64,000 bases of DNA from Azolla caroliniana. Taxonomy: Eukaryota; Polypodiophyta. Numbering within the stretch: the stretch's first letter is position 1; each line of letters opens with the position of its first letter. This document shows positions 44,640-54,143 of this stretch, piece after piece. The position numbers were made by a program, and so were the translations under genes. Below the pieces are notes generated by a model. It did no database searches. It was not told the DNA's origin and saw nothing but the letters and a program-made list of their open reading frames with translations. Location of the stretch: contig JBHGNT010000001.1 in assembly GCA_043228905.1 (NCBI GenBank), positions 30,380,001-30,444,000 of the forward strand, given 5' to 3'.

Positions 44640-46289
44640 TTATACAAATGGAACTAGTGCAAGTTCATCGAACTCCAAATGTACCATGAAAAACTTTCGG
44701 TTCAACTCCTTAATGACGTTTGATCCACTGAAGCGATAGCTCATCTGTACAAATCGGAACCATGTGCATGCTTCGGATATGGCAATAACCCCTTGCCCTT
44801 CTACATATTTACAATATGCAATATTCAAGCTTCTTAATTGGCAACAATGAACGAGGTGCTTGAGTCCATCATCTGTCACCTTTGTAAAAGCTATACTAAT
44901 GTCAACTAATTTAGTACAACCCAAGGCAATGGTTTGAAGTGCGTCATCATTCACAAAATAGCATTGATCCAGATTTAGAGACTCCAAAACTGAAAAATCA
45001 GCGATAATCTCTACATCTGTGATCATTTCACATTTAACCAAAGTCAACTTCTTCAAGTGTTTTACGTTATCTGCTACAACCATGAGGCTAAAATCATCAA
45101 CATTAGTGAAGCTCAAGTTTAAAGCTTGTAGATTCTTACAGAATGCAATGGAACAAAATCCATTCCGTGACAAACTGATGCATCTCCTCAAATCAAGAAA
45201 CTCGAGCTTGCAGCTACATTCCATGAGTCTCTGAAACTCAATATCTTGGAATCCCTTTCCAGAGTCGAGTGCAAGAGATTTTAATGATCGGCAATCCATA
45301 AGGCCATGTAGTGCCAATCCAGTCAGTCCAATAGCATTTATATGTAATTTCTCCAGCTTTTGGCATCTTTGGATGACCCTAACAATTGTTGCTTCCTTAG
45401 GATGGTCATATTGGCTCCGAAAGACCAATTCCTTTATGTTTTTGTTTGCTTCTACTACCGCAATTACCATTTCATCAAGATCAATTGGTGCACGTGTAGC
45501 ACCCAACTCCACTCTTAGACAAGTTAGTGTGGAACATTTGGCCATGCACCACAGATCCATTGTTCGGGCTTTCAATGAAAGCTCTTGTATGAGTGGGCAT
45601 CCAGTGGATATAGATTTCAAGGCATATCCGACCTCAAGACTGAAAAACTCGAGGCAAACCTTGAGCAATGAAGGACAATCACTCCCGATGATACCTAAAC
45701 CTTCTGAAGTAAATCCAAATTTCCCTTTTAAAGTGATCTCTTGCATATTGTTCAACTTGCAAATGGCTTTAAGAGATGCATCTCCAAGATTTAAACAATC
45801 CTCAAGTGAAACCACTCGCAAGCATGGACAGCCTTTAGTGATATCCACAATAGCATCATCTGATATATTTTCCAGAGATGATAAGACAATTTTATGGAGA
45901 AAAGCACAATGGGATGCAACACTGCGTAATCCCACATTAGAGATTTTCTTTTGTGGGCTATCTGGATGTCCAATGAGAAGAGTTTGAATGCCATGGAGAA
46001 GATGGGATGCCAAGAGAAGATCTGAATCTGTAATCTCATCACAACATCGAGAGGCATCAAGCTCTTTGATGCATGAGAACCTCGTCAAAAGGCCACACAG
46101 GCTTCGAGATTTGATGAATATATATTGTGTCCTTGTGATCATAACTTTGTTCCATAGATGACATACAAGTGAAGCTGCGAGACGATCTTGAGGGCTGCTG
46201 ATGAATGAGAAAATGTGATACATCAAATTGAAATCACTCATGACAGGAGAGGAAAAATGGAAACCTGAATACGACACACTTTCTGCCAT
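44640..46289 (-). CDS. F-box/leucine-rich-repeat protein
   Basis: The 549-residue protein starts at MAESVSYSGF (46287-46289), in strong context (GCTATGG). An in-frame ATG at 46319 is an alternative. Residues 17-60 form an F-box (LMYHIFSFISSPQDRLAASLVCHLWNKV). About 16 cysteine-containing LRRs follow (CPCLRVVSLEDCLNLGDASL, CKLEFLDLRRCISLSRNGF, LESLNLDQCYFVNDDALQTI). Such proteins are substrate receptors of SCF E3 ubiquitin ligases; the family resembles TIR1/COI1 and FBL/MAX2-type plant F-box LRR proteins. I cannot assign a substrate, and the TIR1/COI1 hormone-pocket signatures are not evident. The body has no intron, but a 5'UTR intron is likely. It is convergent with the TZF gene. Confidence 0.85.
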   Translation of the reverse strand: MAESVSYSGFHFSSPVMSDFNLMYHIFSFISSPQDRLAASLVCHLWNKVMITRTQYIFIKSRSLCGLLTRFSCIKELDASRCCDEITDSDLLLASHLLHGIQTLLIGHPDSPQKKISNVGLRSVASHCAFLHKIVLSSLENISDDAIVDITKGCPCLRVVSLEDCLNLGDASLKAICKLNNMQEITLKGKFGFTSEGLGIIGSDCPSLLKVCLEFFSLEVGYALKSISTGCPLIQELSLKARTMDLWCMAKCSTLTCLRVELGATRAPIDLDEMVIAVVEANKNIKELVFRSQYDHPKEATIVRVIQRCQKLEKLHINAIGLTGLALHGLMDCRSLKSLALDSGKGFQDIEFQRLMECSCKLEFLDLRRCISLSRNGFCSIAFCKNLQALNLSFTNVDDFSLMVVADNVKHLKKLTLVKCEMITDVEIIADFSVLESLNLDQCYFVNDDALQTIALGCTKLVDISIAFTKVTDDGLKHLVHCCQLRSLNIAYCKYVEGQGVIAISEACTWFRFVQMSYRFSGSNVIKELNRKFFMVHLEFDELALVPFV

Positions 46290-47640
46290 AGCTACAATGG
46301 TGAATGATGGTGGGAACATAAATAAAATACACCTGGAAAATGTTCTCTTATGTAAGTCAAACTTCTTGAAAGGTTGATATAATCTTCTATGAAACCAACA
46401 TGAACCCTCGATATGGGCAAAGAAACCATCAAAAGACACAGATTCCAGTTCATTTTGATCACAATATGCTATAGCTATTATACATACTAGATAGATGATA
46501 GCATGTTAATCAAAACCCTAGGAAAGGATAAGCAAAACCAAACCTTGGCTAGAAAAGACATCATAGGACACAAATTCTCTTCATTTTGAAAAACGTATTG
46601 CACTATGTATTCAAATTATCTCAACAAACTTAAAAAGAATGAGGAAACGTTGGTTATAGAAAGAAAGACACTGTAGGACACAAATTCTACTTCATTTACA
46701 AGCAACAGAAATATTCATAGCTACTACACATACTACAAACCATAGGAAAACTTTCACAAGATACAAACGATGCTTCATCTTGAAAGAAACAAACACATCG
46801 ATTGCTATTATACATGCTAGGCAGAAAAGTGAAAATTTTATCTCTATACCCTATAGAAGGACTATAAAAAATACCTTCAGCAAAGAAACCATCACATGAA
46901 ACAACTCACTTTGAAGCAATAGTATGTAAGCTTTTATGCATATAGACAGACATCATAATCTGATCAAATGATCTCAAAACTCTAGGATGGGCAAAAACCA
47001 CAGACACAAATTCTCCTAGATATTGTACATACTAGATAGCATACTGTGATCAAATGATTTCAAAATCCTGGACAAAAATGGGGAAACCATAGCCAAAACA
47101 AAGAAACCATCAGCGAACATAAATTCTACTTCATTTTGAAGCTATTGAAGCATCAATAGCTATTGTGTGTGTGTGTATTTATATCCAAAATAAATACTTA
47201 AATCACATGATCCGGAAAATACGAGCAAAAACCCTAGCCGGAATATCACATATAGTTCCTATCAAAACCCGAGTAAATTTTTAAAAACGAATGAGAAAAC
47301 CACAGCCAGGAATCATTCATCGAAGTACAGAAAACAATCAAATTTAACCAGAGAAACAGAGGTACCCATACCGATCGGTACATATAACAAAGCGTTTACT
47401 TTTGAATCACAGAGAAAGAGGAAGGCTTTAAAAACACGGGGCTCACCTCTGCAGACGATATCCGCCCAAGATCCCAAAAAAACAAACCTTTGAGTTTCTT
47501 TAAATTGCGAAGGACCCAGTTCATAAAAACATTCGATAGATGAAAAAAAAAGAGAGACTATGATTTCTTTAGAAGCAAGAGGAGTTGTTTTTTGGAGATT
47601 TTTCCGAAGGTAGTCACATTTTATGACATTGTTTGGGCCA
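46290..47640 (-). other. Probable 5'UTR with intron of the F-box/LRR gene
   Basis: On the minus strand a leader-like segment ends at CTGCAGAG|GTGAGC (donor with intron starting at 47456). An acceptor ATTGTAG lies 2 bp before the chosen ATG. The 1.16-kb span between has many repeats of ACACAAATTCTACTTCATTT-like blocks (at least five), as diverged direct repeats. Splicing is inferred from the sites only. Confidence 0.45.
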
Positions 47641-47645
47641 CACAA

Positions 47646-49493
47646 TTAAGTTTCCTCATACTCATCCTTTCGGCAAATTATACTTATGATTTGGGGACCA
47701 TGGGTTCGAGATTGTGCTTGTAGAGTGTTCAATGTCTGCATTTTTGAATTGGTGTGGCTACTTGTAGGCCGGTGCCAAATCTTTTATTCTAACATTCGAG
47801 TTTGTGTTTGTCAATGGCAGGGTTTGAGCTTATGGTGTTACTGGGTTTTTGGCTACTATATTATGGTTTTGGGACCTGGGTTCAAGTTTGTGTTAATATT
47901 CACATACACATTTGATCTTTATACCACGATCCTTTTCCTAACTCAATTGCTAAGTGGTGGCTATATAGGGATGTGCAACTATATTGTTAAAGTTTACAAG
48001 CTCGACATCGTCATCATCAAGGTTTGCTTTGTAGGAAAGTCAAGTTGTTTCAAACAAACTCCTCAGTAGTTTCGAAAATACTTTCAAGTAGTTCTATACT
48101 TTTCTGGATCCATTGTGATGACCTCGATAGCTTCCAATTGGTGGACATAGTCAAACTTGTTGCTTGATGGTAGATATATTTGAAAAAGTGTTTAGGGCAA
48201 ACATTCAAGAGAATAGTCAACCTACGCCCCCTTGATCCATCAACTGTGAGAGTGTGAGGGAAAATCAAGATCATTGTTTCCTTAATTTATGACATAATTA
48301 AGCTTGAAGGGACATGTTGAGATAACAAAGCACAACTAGACAATGTAAACCTCATGTTTGAACACGCACTCCTCGGGACATGCATGGCTTAAAAAGTCCA
48401 CTATTGATAATGAATGGAAGATGCCTTTGGATTAATGAAATGAATATGCTAGATATCCCACTCACTCTTCATTGCTAGACTGATCCTAAGGCATATACAT
48501 GTATATTCTTACGATTCCAATCATGCATGCATATGTTGAGCACAAATGCATGGATGTTGGAGAGGAGGGTTGCTATATTACATGGGCAATCTCCTTGTTT
48601 GTGACATTTTCCATGTCTACTGACTCCTCAAAATTGATCCAATGGTTTCATAAAGACACATGTCAAACAAACATCGCAACAAAAGTATGTACCTTTATCA
48701 CACAACCTTTTGTCCCAATACGTAAAATGTTTCTTCAAATCATATACTAAGAAGTGGGTTGTTCCGGCTCATTATTTTTCAAATAAGAAAGAAAGAAAGA
48801 ACTAATTATACATCATTGATGAATTACAAGTTTGTTTGACTTTAGCAACATGGTTTATTGGGGGTTTATGTTTATGGGAAAGATTGTTAGGAAGAAAATG
48901 CTACTACATTATGGAGGGGTTGAAAGATGCGAAGGAGCTTGTTTTGGTAGAAAAATTGTTTCAATACCAAGAAAAGAGGTGGACAACTTATAGTTTCACT
49001 AACATTGACCTGCATTTGGTAGTATCCTTATCTATGGTCAATAGGACCAGAAGAAGGGTTAGTTGTGTTGCCGTTGACAAAGTGATCTAAAAAACACTCA
49101 AAAACTAAACGCTAAGTTAAGGAGTCAAGTTGGAACAATAAACGCAGTGTGAAAACACAACCCATAGAAGAGGATGGGGTTAGTAATTTGATTAAGAATG
49201 ATAATCGTCATTAGTGGAAGATTAACTTAAAATGGTTGGTGTAATTAAGTCACGTTGCACCAAACAAAACAAAGGCGAGTTAGATGCGAGTGTAGAAAAG
49301 AATTATCAGTTTGGAAAATCAGGACTCAGGAGGAATAAACTGAAAGCAGCCTATGAAGCATCCCCCCTTTTTAGAGCCATGGTACTTGGAGAGAGGTCAG
49401 AACATCCCTTAGCACATCTAATGGTCAGTCTACTAAGGATATTCGAGGAAACAACAAGAACTGGGTGGCGTGCAGGGAAATAAAGATTTTTTC
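47646..49493. other. Intergenic, no gene recognised
   Basis: The open frame at 47686-48069 is built on degenerate direct repeats (GGGTTCGAGATTGTGCTTG, CATTCGAGTTTGTGTTTG, GGGTTCAAGTTTGTG) and is unlikely to be a gene. Frames at 48499-48750, 48836-49090 and 49232-49483 are short and unrecognised. Confidence 0.45.
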
Positions 49494-49553
49494 TATACAT
49501 ACATACATACATACATGTATATGTATATATATGTATGTATGTATGTATGTATA
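49494..49553. repeat. (CATA)n/(TATG)n palindromic microsatellite
   Basis: About five CATA units, then GTATATGTATATATATG, then about five TATG units form a near-perfect hairpin of about 24 bp per arm. It lies 150 bp upstream of the first PPR gene. Confidence 0.9.
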
Positions 49554-49700
49554 ACATACTTACTCAGGCACATAGTGAGACTGAGAGAGAGAGAGGCAGA
49601 GGTTCTTTAGCATTGGATAGCCTCAAATCAAGGTCAATCATGCCAGCGATCGGTCAAGACATGCCGATGAGAGAAACATGAAAAACATATAGAGGAAGAT

Positions 49701-52148
49701 ATGGGCAATGAAGAATTCAATCTTATGACCTTACTCAAGGCTTGTGCAAAGAAGAAAGACCTTCATGAAGGTATTAGACTACATGCTTATATTAAAAAAT
49801 TGGGTTTGCTTGAGACTAGTCCTTATATAGCTAGTACCCTAATAAGTGTGTATGCTAGATGTGGAAAGCTCGAGAAAGCTCATAATCTTCTAGAAGTCCT
49901 TCCTTTCCGAGATGTGGTTACTTGGTCAGCGTTGATGGCAGGATATGCTCAATATGGGCATGGTCACATGGCATTGAAGTGTTTCGAAATCATGCGAATA
50001 GAAGGTATATCTCCTGATTCAGTGTCCTATGTTTGTGCCTTGAACGCTTGTGGCATCACTGGGTCCATCGAGATTGGAAAGAGTATTCATGAAGAAGTTA
50101 TGAATTATGCTGAACATTTGACTGATAAAGATGTTGTGCTTGGTACTGCATTGATTGATATGTATGCAAAATGTGGTATGCTTAAAACAGCGCAAAAAGT
50201 GCTTGATGAGCTTCCCTTCAGAGACGTGGTTGCGTGGTCGGCATTGATTGTAGGATATGCCCAACATGGCTATGGGCATGAGGCTATAGATTGCTTCAAA
50301 CAGATGCAGGAAGAGGGTCTGTCTCCAGACACATTCACTTTCAGTTGCATCTTGAAGGCATGTGGTAACACTGGATCTATACATATGGGAATAAGAATCC
50401 ATGAAGAGATTGTGAATAAGAGGTTCCTGGAGAAGAGTGTTGTGCTTGGCAATGCATTGGTTGATATGTATGCCAAATGTGGCGCTCTTAGAAAAGCGCA
50501 AGAGGTATTTGATAAGCTTTGTATACGTGATGTAGTATCATGGAATGCACTCATTTCAGCTTATGCTCAGGATGGCCAAGGTCATGAAGCATTAAACTAT
50601 TTTGAACGTATGCAAAGCGAGGGTCTCTCTCCAAATCAAGTTACCTTTCTTTCTGTCCTCAATGCATGTGGAACTGTAGGGGCTATAGATAAGGGCATAC
50701 AAATCCACCAACAATTTTTTAATAGGGACATGTTGGAGAAGGATATAGTGCTTGGCACAGCGTTGGTGGATATGTATGCAAAATGTGGTATGCTTGCAAA
50801 AGCACAAGAGCTCATTGAAGAACTACCTCTTCGTAACGTGGTATCTTGGTCAGCACTGATTGCTGGATATTCCCAACAGGAACAAGGCCATGGAGCTTTT
50901 GATTGTCTAGAATGGATGAAGAGAGAGGGCCTCTCTCCTAATGCAGTTACTCTTACTTGCATCCTTAAGGCTTGTGCCAACATTGGAGCTATAGACAAGG
51001 GCAAACAAATCCATGATGAAGTTGTGAAGGGAGGCTTGTTGGATAAGGATGTTATGATAGGGAATGCTTTGGTGGACATGTATGCTAAATGTGGTCTCCT
51101 CAATAAAGCACGACAAGTGCTTGATGATGAACTTTCTATCCGAGATGTAGCCACTTGGAATGCACTTATTTATGGGTATGCTCTCCAAGGCCATGGTCAC
51201 GAAGCATTAAAGTGTTTGCAACAAATGCAACATGATGGACTCTCCCCCAATTCAATCACATTCTTATGTGTTTTAAGTGCATGTAGTCGCTCAGGGCTAT
51301 CAAAAGAAGCCCAGACAGTTTTCAACGATATGACTCTAAAGCATGGGATTGCTGCAACTATGGAGCATCATACTTGCATGGTAATAGTCTTTGGATGCGT
51401 GGGTCTCTTTGAGAATGCCATGTCAGTTATTAAGGTAATGCCATCTTCAGATTACTCTGAAGTTTGGCTTGCACTGCTAGGTGCTTGTAGAAAATGGGGG
51501 AATCTGGAGTTCGGAAGAGTGGCTTTTGATCAGGTAGTACAACTTGATAATACTTGTACTCAAGCTTATGTCCATATGGCTAATATCTTTGCATCTGCTG
51601 GTATGCAAGAGGATGCTGAAAGGCTTGAAATGTTGAGACTGAAATATGGTGCTAATGACAAGAAGAAGAAGAAGAAGAAGCAAGGGAAGAAAAGCATGTG
51701 GGCTGATGCAAATGGAATTGTGCATTCATTCTCTTTTGGGGATACAAAGCATTCTCAAATGAAAGGTATTTATGCAAAGCTAAATACAATTGCCTTAAAA
51801 GTATCCCAAGGATGTTCGTCCAATGCTGATTGGGTGTCAAATCATATCATGGATGTAAAAAGGAAGGATGTTCTATGTGGGCACAGTGATAAGCTAGCCA
51901 TAGCTTGTGCTCTTCTCAATACTTATCAAGGGGAATCTATACATATTGTCAATAATATGCATCTTTGTGAGCATTGCCATATCTCGATATCACTTATATC
52001 GAGAATGGAGAAGCGAAAGATTGTAGTTAGAGGTCTGAACGAGCTTCATGTTTTTGAAGATGGTGAATGTGCTTGTGGTGGATTAATGTGGAATGGCCCA
52101 GGAGTTCATCTTCCTTCCCTTTGTTTCTTTGAAAGTCAAAGATCATAG
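49701..52148 (+). CDS. PLS-class pentatricopeptide repeat protein with variant DYW domain
   Basis: An intronless 815-residue protein starting MGNEEFNLMT. At least five P-L-S triplets are marked by LVDMYAKCG, RDVVSWNALI and EGLSPNAVT-type motifs; then E/E+ motifs, a Lys-rich run (about 651-658), and a DYW domain. DYW proteins are organelle RNA C-to-U editing factors; the repeats choose the site and the DYW domain deaminates. Here the zinc/catalytic signature reads HSDK ... CEHCH with His728, Cys756 and Cys759 kept, but Asp730 where the family has catalytic Glu. The domain ends CGGLMW instead of CGDYW and is followed by an 18-residue extension. No N-terminal targeting peptide is obvious from this start, so an upstream exon or start may exist. 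A paralogue lies 2 kb downstream. Confidence 0.9.
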   Translation: MGNEEFNLMTLLKACAKKKDLHEGIRLHAYIKKLGLLETSPYIASTLISVYARCGKLEKAHNLLEVLPFRDVVTWSALMAGYAQYGHGHMALKCFEIMRIEGISPDSVSYVCALNACGITGSIEIGKSIHEEVMNYAEHLTDKDVVLGTALIDMYAKCGMLKTAQKVLDELPFRDVVAWSALIVGYAQHGYGHEAIDCFKQMQEEGLSPDTFTFSCILKACGNTGSIHMGIRIHEEIVNKRFLEKSVVLGNALVDMYAKCGALRKAQEVFDKLCIRDVVSWNALISAYAQDGQGHEALNYFERMQSEGLSPNQVTFLSVLNACGTVGAIDKGIQIHQQFFNRDMLEKDIVLGTALVDMYAKCGMLAKAQELIEELPLRNVVSWSALIAGYSQQEQGHGAFDCLEWMKREGLSPNAVTLTCILKACANIGAIDKGKQIHDEVVKGGLLDKDVMIGNALVDMYAKCGLLNKARQVLDDELSIRDVATWNALIYGYALQGHGHEALKCLQQMQHDGLSPNSITFLCVLSACSRSGLSKEAQTVFNDMTLKHGIAATMEHHTCMVIVFGCVGLFENAMSVIKVMPSSDYSEVWLALLGACRKWGNLEFGRVAFDQVVQLDNTCTQAYVHMANIFASAGMQEDAERLEMLRLKYGANDKKKKKKKQGKKSMWADANGIVHSFSFGDTKHSQMKGIYAKLNTIALKVSQGCSSNADWVSNHIMDVKRKDVLCGHSDKLAIACALLNTYQGESIHIVNNMHLCEHCHISISLISRMEKRKIVVRGLNELHVFEDGECACGGLMWNGPGVHLPSLCFFESQRS

Positions 52149-54143
52149 TGTTCAGGCTTTGGACCATACACGTTGGAACCATGAAAGATGAATGAACCGT
52201 GTAAATCTTTCTTCTTGTGGGCAAGCAAAGAACTCTAGAATGCTAAAACTCTAAACCTATGTCCAGTACTATGGTTGCCTGTATAGCACACTAACCATAT
52301 CGCTGATAACACTCTCAAAACATTGCCTTACCAAAAAGATGTTTCATCTTCAGGGTAAAAATGAAATTGCAAGGATTATACACACAGGAGTATGCTAATC
52401 CATTTGACAATGGCGATCTCATGGAACTAATCTGGTTAACTTATGTCCCAGCGAGATCACATGGAAGAAAAACTGTTCTCCATCTAGCACAAGAATTATA
52501 TAATTGTGAAACATTTTATATGTGAAACCAAATGCTCCATCGTGAGGGATAATAAATTGAAATGGCATGTTGAAACACATGCGCACACATAATATGCACC
52601 TCCAAAATATATCTGCAACATTTTAAATACAGTCTTCTTTGTTAAACCTCTGACCATGGTTGGAAACCGCTGACAAATATGAAGGGTTGGTTGTAATACT
52701 ACCTTTTGAGAGTTTCCAAAAGTAGTTCCACAGTTACGGTGAACAAAAACTTAGGATAAGCTCTTGAAATATCATAAAAAAGGATCTTTGAAGATTCTGA
52801 ACGTAGAGAAAAAATTATGATTATATCCCCAAGAAGAGAAAACGTTTAGTTTTGCATTTCAGCTTAGTTGAAATTCATTTTGTAGAGACCATATAGCTAG
52901 AAAATATTTCTTAATGGGGACAATAGTGCTAGAAATATCATTCAAAGAAGTTATTAAGATGTATTGTTTGTAATGAGATTAAGATTTTGGATTCGCAATT
53001 TGTTCCTGGATAGAAATAATCTTACTAGTCTATAATAAACTTATTTTGTGATCATAAGAATCTCGCTGGAATTTTATTTTGTGATTATTATTGTCTTATT
53101 ATGTTACTGCCGTTGAAAGTTACATTGATACAAACGGAGCAAACAAAGAGAAGTATAGACTTATGAAGCAAAGCAAACAGAGTATCATATAAGGAAAGGC
53201 GTTAAGAAGAAGAAGAAGAAAGTAAACAGAGCAAAGAAATACCCATATAGCAGAAGACATTAAAAGAAGAAAAGAATATCAACCATAACAGAGAAAGAGA
53301 CAACCTATTTATAAGCAAAGCTAACAGAGAAGAGAAGGACCTACAAAATATAGTAAGAAGCAAAGCAAACAGATGAGAGAGAGAAATATGAGAACGTCTG
53401 TAAAAGACTAAAATGGGCTAAAAGAAACAGCTAAATATCTTGTTTCATGAGAACAAATAAACAAGTATGCCTAACTATGCTTCCTAGAGCCATGTGGCAC
53501 GAAGAAGAAAAGCAAACATTGAACTCTGTTTTCTATTGTGCAACGAAGACATTGATCTATTGGGCTGTCTATGATAAGTGGAGGGAAATGTTACTATTTC
53601 TAACGAATGCTAGACTAAAGAAAGATTTCTGGTTTGGTGGGAGAAAGAAAGAAAAGAAAATGTATTAATGTACTGGAGGCCAAAGTCTGCCTTTGAGACA
53701 AATAATGGTTACAAATTTGAGCAGTTCAAGTCATCCATACTTTAAAAAAACGAACATTTAAGAGATTGCTACATTCGATGTAGGTTTCATGAACAAACCA
53801 TGTAGAGTCAATGGTTCTTATGATAGAGTTGACCACTCATGGGGGGGCAATGGTGGCCCCTAAGTGTGTGCGTATATATGTGTATATATATATATACACA
53901 CAGTCTACCAATTAATCTAATGTTTATGCATATATTTGTCTGTGTAATATCATGCATCGCAAAATAAAATAGTATTATTTATATGACGACCTGTTACGAT
54001 CATGCATTTTTCATAAGTTTGCACCTATTCTTCAATAGAGAGCATATGCATGTTTCTACAACATCTCAAATCTCGGAATTTTTACATGCAAAATCAGGTA
54101 TGTGTCTTAATGGGTCCATGGTTGCTGTTGGGTTTGGGAAGAG
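52149..54143. other. Spacer between tandem PPR genes
   Basis: About 2 kb of AT-rich DNA with A/G-rich stretches (about 53150-53400) and a (TA)n run (53880-53897). I see no gene. The open frame at 53447-53668 has no recognisable motif. Confidence 0.5.

Noticed and set aside
47686-48069. 127-codon hydrophobic open frame
   Set aside because: It is built on degenerate GGGTTCRAG-type direct repeats, has no recognisable family and no supporting splice or promoter signal.
51600-52100. DYW:KP-type (U-to-C editing) variant in the first PPR protein
   Set aside because: I could not see the altered PG box and C-terminal features reported for that class. Only the Glu-to-Asp change and an unusual end are visible.
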